Positions 17,402 to 24,565 of a stretch of 39,531 bases of DNA are shown piece after piece. The stretch covers positions 1 to 39,531 of the forward strand of contig JAKSPJ010000018.1 of NCBI GenBank assembly GCA_024404915.1, in the 5' to 3' direction. The position numbers were made by a program, and so were the translations under genes. The notes beneath the pieces are model-generated. The model saw nothing but the letters and a program-made list of their open reading frames with translations. It searched no databases and was not told where the DNA came from. Within the stretch, counting starts at the first letter, position 1. Each line of letters starts with the position of its first letter. This DNA is from Oscillospiraceae bacterium (GTDB taxonomy: Bacteria > Bacillota > Clostridia > Oscillospirales > Ruminococcaceae).

Positions 17402-17901
17402 GCCGTCAGCCGTGCTTTGTGCGGTGCTGCTTCTCGGGGAGACAGCAAAGACAGAATCGGAGAAAATGCGCTGCGCAATGATTGCGAAAATACTGGTTTC
17501 ATCTGCCGGATAAAATACATCTTTACAGAATAGGTGTGCAGAATTTGCTGAGCAGCAGACAGATTCTACAGATTCTCATTGATATTACAGGCCGAATAAT
17601 GAGAATATTCCATTGCAGAATGGATTTTATAGCGAAATAAAAGAATAGCAGCATACAAGTTAGTGTGAAAATATATAGTCAACTTGTACACAAACGCAAT
17701 AATTGAGAATATGCTGTATGGTTTGTCATGACATCTTTCTTCATTTTGTCCATAAAAAATACATTTTGTGAATTGAATTCTGCATGATGTTATGATATAA
17801 CTTTATTATAGATAATACATATTGACAAAATGTGCACAAAAAAGAACAGGAACAGACAAGCCTTGTTCATAACAGAAATAATAGAAATAGGGGAGAGAAG
17901 T
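17402..17901. other. Gene-free regulatory region upstream of the GH30 xylanase gene
   Basis: About 500 bp without a credible gene. It contains two inverted repeats: ATTCTCATT (17572-17580) with AATGAGAAT (17598-17606), and TACAAGTT (17654-17661) with AACTTGTA (17681-17688). There is a perfect 10-bp palindrome TGTCATGACA (17724-17733). Repeats CATTTTGT at 17742-17749 and 17762-17769 lie 20 bp apart, with an inverted copy ACAAAATG at 17825-17832. The GH30 promoter overlaps the second repeat. This density of symmetric sites points to a heavily regulated gene. Confidence 0.6.
17743..17801 (+). promoter_or_regulatory. GH30 promoter with AraC-type tandem-repeat operator
   Basis: In gene direction: ATTTTGT (17743-17749), CATAAAAAATA (17751-17761), TTGTGA (17766-17771), a 19-nt gap, then TATGATATAAC (17791-17801). 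Two readings of the core promoter are possible: TTGTGA with TATGAT, or TTGAAT (17773-17778) with TATAAC (17796-17801) at 17 bp. The CATTTTGT repeats 20 bp apart end at the -35 region, as for activators of the AraC family. The same architecture precedes the lichenase gene. Confidence 0.6.
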
Positions 17902-20724
17902 ATGAAATTTTCTTTGAAAAAAGCAGCCGCAGTGCTGGTGAGCAGCGTGACATGCATGACTGCATTCTCAGCCATCACAACACTGCCGGCGGTTACGGCA
18001 GCGGGCAACTGCACCATCGACTTGTCCACTGAGTACCAGACCATCCAGGGCTTCGGCGGCATTAACCATCCGGAATGGGTAGGCGACCTGACAGAAAGCC
18101 AGAGAATCAAGGCTTATAACAACGGAGCAGATCAGCTTGGTTTTTCCATTCTCAGAGTGTTTGTAAACCCTGACAAGAACCAGTGGAGCAAGGCCGTTGC
18201 GACTGCGAAATATGCACAGTCTCAGGGTGCGACCATTTTTGCATCTCCGTGGGAGCCGCCCTCTTACATGACTGAAAGCGGTTCAGGTACGCGTCCATCA
18301 GGTAAGCTGCATCTGAAAAAGCAGTACTATGAGGCTTATGCCAACCATCTCAACGACTTCGTGCTCTACATGAAGAGCCAGGGCGTCAATATTTATGCAA
18401 TTTCCGTTCAGAATGAACCGGATTATGCAGAGGAGTGGACAACATGGACCTCTGATGAAACCACAGAGTTCATCGCAAATTACGGTCATCTCATCAGCTG
18501 CAAGCTGATGTCTCCGGAAACATTCCAGTATACCAACAAGGATTACTACAGCAAGATTCTGAATAATCAGAAGGCTTTTGCAAACTGCGATATTTTCGGT
18601 ACACATTTCTACGGCACACAGAGAAGCCAGATGAATTTTGATGCACTGGAAAGCTGCGGTAAGCCAATCTGGATGACAGAGGTTTATGTTCCGAACAGCA
18701 GCGCAAACTCCGGTGATAACTGGCCAGAAGCACTGCAGGTTGCAGAAAATATGCATAATGGTCTCGTTGTGGGCAACATGAGTGCATATGTCTGGTGGAC
18801 AATCAGAAGAAGCTACGGCCCGATGAAAGAAGACGGCAATATCAGTAAGCGCGGCTACATGATGGCACAGTATTCCAAGTATGTGCGTCCGGGCGATGTT
18901 CGTATCGGTGCTACAGAGAGCCCTGAAAACAATATTCTGGTATCTGCGTACAAGAATGATGAAGACCAGGTGAAGATTGTTGCCATCAACAAGAACAGCA
19001 GTACCAATACAGAGACATTTAATTTGTCCGGCATTGAAGGCATTTCCAACATTTCAGCCTATCAGACAAACGGCAGCGCAAACCTGAAGACCATCAGTGC
19101 CACAGCCAACGGCAAGAGCTTTTCCGCACAGCTTCCTGCACAGTCCGTCACAACCTTTGTGATTGACACCAAGGAAGAAGAACCGGATCCCAACGGCTAT
19201 CTCTTCCATTACACCTTCGAAAACGGTGAGGATGGATTTACAGGCCGTTCTGCAACTGTTGCACAGTCTGCATCTGAGGCATATGAAGGCAGCAAGTCCT
19301 TGGAATGCACAGGCAGAACTTCCTCCTGGAACGGTGCAACACATGACCTGAATTCCAAGTTCAAGGCAGGCGAGGAGTATAGCTTCAGCGCAATTGTCAA
19401 GTATACCTCCGGACTGGATACGGATACCTTCCACTTCTCCGTGGAGTATAAGGATGCATCCGGTGAAACACAGTATGACAAGATTGCAACTGAAACCGTT
19501 CCGAAGGGTGAATGGGTACAGCTTGCAAATACCGCATACAAGATTCCGGCTGGTGCGACAAATGTGAAGATCTATGTGGAAACAGCAGATACAACCAATG
19601 ATTTCTATGTGGATGAAGTCATCGGTGCTCCTAAGGGAACTGTCATTGACGGCCCGCATCCGGTGATTATAAAAGTCAAGCTTGGCGATCTGAACGGCGA
19701 TGACAAGATTACAGCAGTGGATATGTCCATGGCCAAAGCAGGCATGAGAAGCGGCTTCTCCAGTGCAGCACTGGAAAAGGCAGCGGATGTAGACTGCAGC
19801 GGCACTGTTGATCTGGCTGATATCGAATGGTATGCAGAGTACCTGACCGGACAGACCAAGGACTTCCCGGAGGCAAAAGTTGTGGAGCAGCCGCCTCGTG
19901 CCAGCATGAGAACTATTTCTGAGTATACACCTGTGGTGCAGCAGTCTGTGGCAATCAGTGAAACCAATGATTCCACACAGAAGAAGAACGGTGTTGATTA
20001 CGGCACACTGGAAAAGAAAAGCTATTTTTCCAAGTTCTGCGGCAGAGACAAGAAGTACAATGTACTGCTTCCTGCAAACTATTCCACAAGCAAGAAATAC
20101 CCTGTGCTGTATGTCATGCATGGCTACTATGAAGATCAGGACCGTATGATTCTCACAGGAAATGCACCTCCGATTCCGACACAGCAGATTATCGGCAATG
20201 CAATTGCGGAAAAAGCGGCCGAGGAAATGATTGTGGTATTTCCTTACATCTATTCCAGCCAGACACAGAATGATTGTAATGGCATGAATGATGCCAATAA
20301 CCAGGCATATGACAACTTTGAGACCGTTCTGATTACAGAACTGATGCCGCTGATTGAGAGCACATACAGCGTTGCAACAGGCAGAGAGAACACAGCAATT
20401 ACCGGTTTCTCCATGGGCGGACGTGAATCTCTGAATATCGGTACAAGGCATGCCGATCTGTTCGGTTATGTCGGAGCAATCTGTCCTGCTCCCGGTGCTT
20501 CTCCGAAATATAAGTATACATCTGAAGCAGATGCTCCTTCCCTGATTTTCATTACTGCCGGCGGCAATGATGAGGTTGTTTATACAACACCGGAAGGTTA
20601 TCATAATGACTTCACAAAGAACAGTGTCCCGCATATCTGGCACTACTACCAGGCCGGATATCATGGAGATAACTCCATCCGTGCACACATTTACAACTTT
20701 GTTCGTGTGATTTTCAAAGCGTAA
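17902..20724 (+). CDS. Cellulosomal xylan enzyme: GH30 xylanase - CBM22 - dockerin - CE1 esterase
   Basis: A 940-residue secreted protein with a signal peptide (about 1-34). Residues 37-422 are a GH30 subfamily 8-like glucuronoxylanase: TIQGFGGINHPEW, acid/base Glu172 in NEPDY, nucleophile Glu260 in WMTEVY, and YVWWTIRRSYGPMKEDG, the loop region that in this subfamily contacts the glucuronate side chain. Residues 432-575 resemble a CBM22 xylan-binding module. Residues 593-652 are a type I dockerin with two calcium loops (DLNGDDKITAVD, DVDCSGTVDLAD). Residues about 700-940 are a CE1 (feruloyl/acetyl xylan) esterase with Ser837 in GFSMGG, probable Asp890 and His921. It would cut the xylan backbone and remove ester groups while docked on a cellulosome. 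SD GGGGAGAG sets the ATG at 17902; the in-frame ATG at 17830 is less likely. A terminator follows. Confidence 0.93.
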   Translation: MKFSLKKAAAVLVSSVTCMTAFSAITTLPAVTAAGNCTIDLSTEYQTIQGFGGINHPEWVGDLTESQRIKAYNNGADQLGFSILRVFVNPDKNQWSKAVATAKYAQSQGATIFASPWEPPSYMTESGSGTRPSGKLHLKKQYYEAYANHLNDFVLYMKSQGVNIYAISVQNEPDYAEEWTTWTSDETTEFIANYGHLISCKLMSPETFQYTNKDYYSKILNNQKAFANCDIFGTHFYGTQRSQMNFDALESCGKPIWMTEVYVPNSSANSGDNWPEALQVAENMHNGLVVGNMSAYVWWTIRRSYGPMKEDGNISKRGYMMAQYSKYVRPGDVRIGATESPENNILVSAYKNDEDQVKIVAINKNSSTNTETFNLSGIEGISNISAYQTNGSANLKTISATANGKSFSAQLPAQSVTTFVIDTKEEEPDPNGYLFHYTFENGEDGFTGRSATVAQSASEAYEGSKSLECTGRTSSWNGATHDLNSKFKAGEEYSFSAIVKYTSGLDTDTFHFSVEYKDASGETQYDKIATETVPKGEWVQLANTAYKIPAGATNVKIYVETADTTNDFYVDEVIGAPKGTVIDGPHPVIIKVKLGDLNGDDKITAVDMSMAKAGMRSGFSSAALEKAADVDCSGTVDLADIEWYAEYLTGQTKDFPEAKVVEQPPRASMRTISEYTPVVQQSVAISETNDSTQKKNGVDYGTLEKKSYFSKFCGRDKKYNVLLPANYSTSKKYPVLYVMHGYYEDQDRMILTGNAPPIPTQQIIGNAIAEKAAEEMIVVFPYIYSSQTQNDCNGMNDANNQAYDNFETVLITELMPLIESTYSVATGRENTAITGFSMGGRESLNIGTRHADLFGYVGAICPAPGASPKYKYTSEADAPSLIFITAGGNDEVVYTTPEGYHNDFTKNSVPHIWHYYQAGYHGDNSIRAHIYNFVRVIFKA

Positions 20725-20739
20725 TTTCCAGTATCTATG

Positions 20740-20770
20740 GCTGCCTGCGATGACTTCGCAGGCAGCTTTT
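20740..20770 (+). terminator. Terminator of the GH30 gene
   Basis: An 11-bp perfect stem (GCTGCCTGCGA with TCGCAGGCAGC) around a 5-nt loop is followed by TTTT. Confidence 0.85.
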
Positions 20771-20794
20771 GTATTGCATGAAGTATGTGCTTAC

Positions 20795-20823
20795 TTGACA
20801 GGTTTCAGAAAATATGGTATACT
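20795..20823 (+). promoter_or_regulatory. Promoter of citrate synthase copy 2
   Basis: TTGACA (20795-20800) and TATACT (20818-20823) are spaced by 17 bp. The leader of about 107 nt contains a hairpin: GGCAC (20866-20870) with GTGCC (20897-20901), and an inner CCCT/AGGG stem. Confidence 0.8.
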
Positions 20824-20936
20824 ATATATTATATAAACGCAATATTGCATTAAAATATGCAGAAAGGCACCTCCGTCCCTGAAAAGAAAGGGCAGCGTGC
20901 CGGTATGATTATTGGAAAGAAAGGAGCTGCATCATC

Positions 20937-22301
20937 ATGGAGTGGAATCGTTATAACACACAGACAAAACTTGAACAGCTTTCACAGCTCTGTCATGAAT
21001 CCTATCAGATAGAGCCGGAGCTGTATGCCAGATACGACGTCAAACGAGGCTTGCGTGATATCAATGGAAAAGGCGTTTGTGCAGGACTGACCAACATCAG
21101 TGAGATTATTTCGGGAATGGAAGTGGATGGAGAGACTAAACCCGGAAACGGACAGCTGTTGTTCCGCGGCTATCACATTGAGGATCTGGTAAACGGCTTT
21201 ATTTCCCAGGACCGCTTCGGATATGAAGAAACGGTGTATCTGCTTTTGTTCGGTAAGCTTCCGACACAGACAGAGCTGGAGGAATTCAGTACACTGATGC
21301 GCAGCTGCCGTACACTGCCGTCCTCTTTTACCCGTGATGTCATTATGAAATCCCCAAGTGAGGATATGATGAATACCCTGGCGAAGAGCGTTCTGGCGTT
21401 GTATTCCTATGATACAAATCCAAATGATACATCCATTTCCAATGTGCTGCGTCAGTGCGTGCAGCTGATTGCACAGTTCCCGTCCATTGCGGTTTACGGC
21501 TATCAGGCATGCCGCTATTACAAGAATGATGAAAGCCTGTTCCTGCACCAGCAGAATCCGGCACTCTCCCCTGCGGAAAATTTCCTGAGTCTGCTGCGTG
21601 CGGATCAGAAATATACCCATCTGGAGGCGAAGCTTCTGGACCTTGCCCTGGTACTTCATGCAGAACACGGCGGCGGAAACAACTCCACATTTACAGTACA
21701 TGTGGTTTCATCCTCCGGAACAGATACCTATTCGACGATGGCAGCGGCACTGGGCTCCCTGAAGGGACCAAAACACGGCGGTGCCAATATCAAGGTTGCA
21801 CAGATGTTTGATGACATGAAGGAACGTGTGCATGACTGGACAGATGAGGATGAAGTGCGTCAGTATCTGAAGAAGCTGCTGCACAGGGAGGCCTTTGACC
21901 GTGCAGGACTGATTTACGGTATGGGCCATGCTGTATATTCCCAGAGTGACCCCCGTGCTACCATTCTTCGTGGATTTGTGGAGCAGCTGGCCAATGAGAA
22001 GGGCTGCCACGATGAGTATGCGCTGTATGCAATGGTGGAGCGTCTTGCACCCCAGGTTATTGCAGAGGAAAGAAAAATCTATAAAGGCGTATGTGCCAAT
22101 ATTGATTTCTATTCCGGTCTGGTGTACCGCATGCTGAATCTGCCAAATGAGCTGTTTACGCCGTTGTTTGCCATGGCAAGAATTGCAGGCTGGTCTGCCC
22201 ACCGCCTGGAGGAACTTCTTGGCGCAAGCAAGATTATCCGTCCGGCGTATCGTGCCGTTCATCCCTGGCGTGAATATGAGTCCATTGCCGACAGAAAATA
22301 A
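20937..22301 (+). CDS. Citrate synthase (copy 2)
   Basis: A 454-residue paralogue of the citrate synthase at 15930-17285, matching it over its full length at roughly half of positions by eye. The same active-site blocks are intact: LHAEHGGGNNS, GPKHGGANIK, YGMGHAVYSQSDPRA and YSGLVYRMLNLP. Both genes therefore look functional, and the active-site blocks alone cannot separate citrate from 2-methylcitrate synthase activity. Start: AAAGGAG lies 10 bp before the ATG at 20937. It has its own promoter and terminator and is monocistronic, unlike copy 1, suggesting separate regulation. The two copies are on opposite strands on either side of the GH30 gene. Confidence 0.92.
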   Translation: MEWNRYNTQTKLEQLSQLCHESYQIEPELYARYDVKRGLRDINGKGVCAGLTNISEIISGMEVDGETKPGNGQLLFRGYHIEDLVNGFISQDRFGYEETVYLLLFGKLPTQTELEEFSTLMRSCRTLPSSFTRDVIMKSPSEDMMNTLAKSVLALYSYDTNPNDTSISNVLRQCVQLIAQFPSIAVYGYQACRYYKNDESLFLHQQNPALSPAENFLSLLRADQKYTHLEAKLLDLALVLHAEHGGGNNSTFTVHVVSSSGTDTYSTMAAALGSLKGPKHGGANIKVAQMFDDMKERVHDWTDEDEVRQYLKKLLHREAFDRAGLIYGMGHAVYSQSDPRATILRGFVEQLANEKGCHDEYALYAMVERLAPQVIAEERKIYKGVCANIDFYSGLVYRMLNLPNELFTPLFAMARIAGWSAHRLEELLGASKIIRPAYRAVHPWREYESIADRK

Positions 22302-22307
22302 TGTCCG

Positions 22308-22340
22308 AAAGCCGAACTATTCCCGTAGTTCGGCTTTTTT
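22308..22340 (+). terminator. Terminator of citrate synthase copy 2
   Basis: AAAGCCGAACT pairs with AGTTCGGCTTT around an 8-nt loop and is followed by a run of T, a clear intrinsic terminator. Confidence 0.85.
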
Positions 22341-22381
22341 GCGTCTATGCGCCGCAGGCACAGAATTTGTGCGGTATGCCC

Positions 22382-22410
22382 TTGCATTTCTGCTGCAATT
22401 ATGATATAAT
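22382..22410 (+). promoter_or_regulatory. Promoter of the zinc-ribbon/TPM gene pair
   Basis: TTGCAT (22382-22387) and TATAAT (22405-22410) are spaced by 17 bp, about 90 bp before the first start codon. The leader includes the short inverted repeat TGCATTCTGCAAAATGCA. Confidence 0.75.
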
Positions 22411-22502
22411 AAGAGGGTATACACAGCCGGTGATGCCGTGTGCATTCTGCAAAATGCAGGGCCGATAACCGGGAATGCAAGATATAAAGGAGAGACAGAA
22501 TT

Positions 22503-23573
22503 ATGATGGATGCACTTGCCTATAAGTGTCCCAATTGCGGCGCAGATTTGAAATTTTCTGCGGAGCATCAGAATTTTGGCTGCGATTTCTGTATGAGCAG
22601 CTTTTCAGAAGATGAAATGAAGCAGATTGCTGCTTCACAGGAGGCAATGTCTGCGGCACGCCCTCAGGAAGAACCGGAGATTGATACTGAGTTTGAAGAC
22701 ATGACGTCGATTTATCACTGCGAAAGCTGCGGCGCCGAAATCATGGCGGATGACAATACAGCCGCAACATTTTGCTTCTATTGCCATAACCCGGTTATTC
22801 TGAAGGGCAGAGTGTCTGGTGACCTGCGCCCCTCCTATGTACTTCCTTTTCAGGTTCATCGGGAAGGTGCGGTTGACCATTTCAAGGCATGGGTAAAGAA
22901 GCACTGGTTTTTGCCCAGTGATTTTCTCTCCGCAGGTCAGCAGGAGAAAATTGTGGGACTGTATGTGCCTTTCTGGGTGACAGATGTGGAGGTCAATGCG
23001 GAAATGGATGCACTGTGCAAAAAGTACCGCACATGGACATCCGGAGACTATACCTATAGGGAAACCCGTGAATTTGCTGTAGCACGAAAGGCGAAGATTA
23101 TGCTTCAGGGTCTGCCGGCAGATGGAGCAAGTCATATTGATGATGATTTGATGGAAGCAGTGGAGCCCTTTGATTATTCTGCTGTCAAACCCTTTTCGAT
23201 GCAGTATCTCAGCGGCTTTATGGCGGATAAGTATGATATGAATATGTCGGATATGTTCCCGAATATTCAGAAGAGAGCCGTGCAGGCCAGTGATTCTCTG
23301 GTGCGTGCGTCTATGCGGAATTATGATTCTGTTTCCGTATCCCGTGCAGACATTTCCGTGATGAGTACAAAATGGGAATATATGCTGCTGCCTGTCTGGT
23401 TTATGACATACAAATATAAAGGCAAAATCTATGAATTTGCACTGAACGGACAGAGTGCAAAATTTGTTGGCACTCCGCCGCTGCACAACGGAAAACTTGC
23501 ATTATTCAGTGCAGGGATAGGACTTCTGGCGGCAGCGATAACAGTGGCTGTGGGGGTATTGGTAGCATTATGA
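22503..23573 (+). CDS. Zinc-ribbon membrane-associated protein
   Basis: A 356-residue protein with two N-terminal zinc ribbons: CPNCG...CDFC at about residues 9-31 and CESCG...CFYC at about 74-97. The middle is a conserved-looking domain with repeated Trp/Tyr-rich stretches (KKHWFLPSDF, YVPFWVTDVEV, WEYMLLPVWFMTYKY). One hydrophobic segment closes the C-terminus (about 330-354), so it is probably tail-anchored with the ribbons in the cytoplasm. Proteins of this layout are usually labelled TFIIB-type zinc ribbon-containing protein, function unknown. Two ATGs are adjacent; AAAGGAG spacing (10 bp) favours 22503. It overlaps the TPM gene by 4 bp, so the two are translationally coupled and likely act together. 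Confidence 0.8.
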   Translation: MMDALAYKCPNCGADLKFSAEHQNFGCDFCMSSFSEDEMKQIAASQEAMSAARPQEEPEIDTEFEDMTSIYHCESCGAEIMADDNTAATFCFYCHNPVILKGRVSGDLRPSYVLPFQVHREGAVDHFKAWVKKHWFLPSDFLSAGQQEKIVGLYVPFWVTDVEVNAEMDALCKKYRTWTSGDYTYRETREFAVARKAKIMLQGLPADGASHIDDDLMEAVEPFDYSAVKPFSMQYLSGFMADKYDMNMSDMFPNIQKRAVQASDSLVRASMRNYDSVSVSRADISVMSTKWEYMLLPVWFMTYKYKGKIYEFALNGQSAKFVGTPPLHNGKLALFSAGIGLLAAAITVAVGVLVAL

Positions 23574-24484
23574 GAAAAACATGGTTAAAAAAATTGGCCG
23601 CAGCCGCAGCAGCAATAATAAGCTGTATGCTTCTGACGGCAGCAGTATCTGCTGACAGAGCCTATAAAGGTGCAGAAGAGAATTGTCAGCTTTATGACCC
23701 GGACGGTCTGTTTGAGGCAGGCGATCAGATGATGCTGTCGGACATGATTCAGGAAACCAGTGATGCCATTGACATGTATGTGGCTGTGTATGTCCTGAAC
23801 AATGACGATGAAGTACTGTCGGATTATGACACGATGGTTTTTGCAGATGATACCTATGATGCAATGTTCAATATGCAGTACGGCGAAGAAAGTGACGGCG
23901 TGATTCTGGTAATGAATATGCCGGGGCGTTACAATTATTTGTCCACCTGCGGCATGGCACAGCTGTATTTTTCCAATGCGGAAGGAAATGATATTGCGAC
24001 AAAGATTACATCCAATATGATTCAGGATATGCGTGATGAAAATTATTACGGTGCAATTGAGCGATTCTGCGTGGATTTGAAGTACTATTATGGGCAGGGC
24101 GTGCCGTCCCGTGCATATACCTACGATTATGACACAGGCCTGTATCATTATGAGGTCAATGGGGAACTGGTGGCATCCGAAAGTCTCCCCCTGTCCTATC
24201 GTATCAATGTGCCGTTCCTTGCGGCGCTGGCAGCTGCAATTGGTGCTTTGTCTGCCCTGATTACCGTTTTGATTGTGAAGAGCAGATACAATCTGAAAAA
24301 ATCTCTGGATCCCACCAATTATGTGAATCAGAGGGATACACATTTCTATCAGCAGGATGATATTTTCCTTCGTGAGCATACCACAAAGACACGAAACAGT
24401 TCCAGCAGCGGCGGTGGCGGCGGCGGTTCTTCCCATTCGTCCTCCGGCGGATTCTCCCACGGCGGCGGCGGCAGCCACTGGTAA
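23570..24484 (+). CDS. TPM-domain protein with Gly/Ser/His-rich tail
   Basis: A 304-residue exported membrane protein. A signal peptide (about 1-28) precedes a TPM (YgcG/Psb32-like) domain starting YDPDGLFEAGDQMMLSDMI and containing MYVAVYVLNN and DGVILVMNM. A transmembrane helix lies at about 211-235. The cytoplasmic tail ends in a low-complexity run of Gly, Ser and His finishing GGGGSHW, a hallmark of YgcG-like proteins. TPM proteins are linked to membrane-protein maintenance but their activity is poorly defined. The ATG lies within ATGA overlapping the upstream stop. Confidence 0.85.
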   Translation: MRKTWLKKLAAAAAAIISCMLLTAAVSADRAYKGAEENCQLYDPDGLFEAGDQMMLSDMIQETSDAIDMYVAVYVLNNDDEVLSDYDTMVFADDTYDAMFNMQYGEESDGVILVMNMPGRYNYLSTCGMAQLYFSNAEGNDIATKITSNMIQDMRDENYYGAIERFCVDLKYYYGQGVPSRAYTYDYDTGLYHYEVNGELVASESLPLSYRINVPFLAALAAAIGALSALITVLIVKSRYNLKKSLDPTNYVNQRDTHFYQQDDIFLREHTTKTRNSSSSGGGGGGSSHSSSGGFSHGGGGSHW

Positions 24485-24565
24485 TGCCATCCGTAAGGAA
24501 TTATACCCATAATAAATCAAATAAACAAGCAGTGCAGCATATTGCTGTAAGGAAAGGATTATAAT

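Noticed and set aside
19054..20688. 544-codon open frame antisense to the GH30/CE1 gene
   Set aside because: Cys- and His-rich composition typical of reverse-complement shadows, no SD, and fully overlapped by a well-supported gene.
24400..24484. Gly/Ser/His run at the end of the TPM gene as a frameshift or repeat artefact
   Set aside because: Such low-complexity tails ending in GGGGSHW are normal for YgcG-like TPM proteins.
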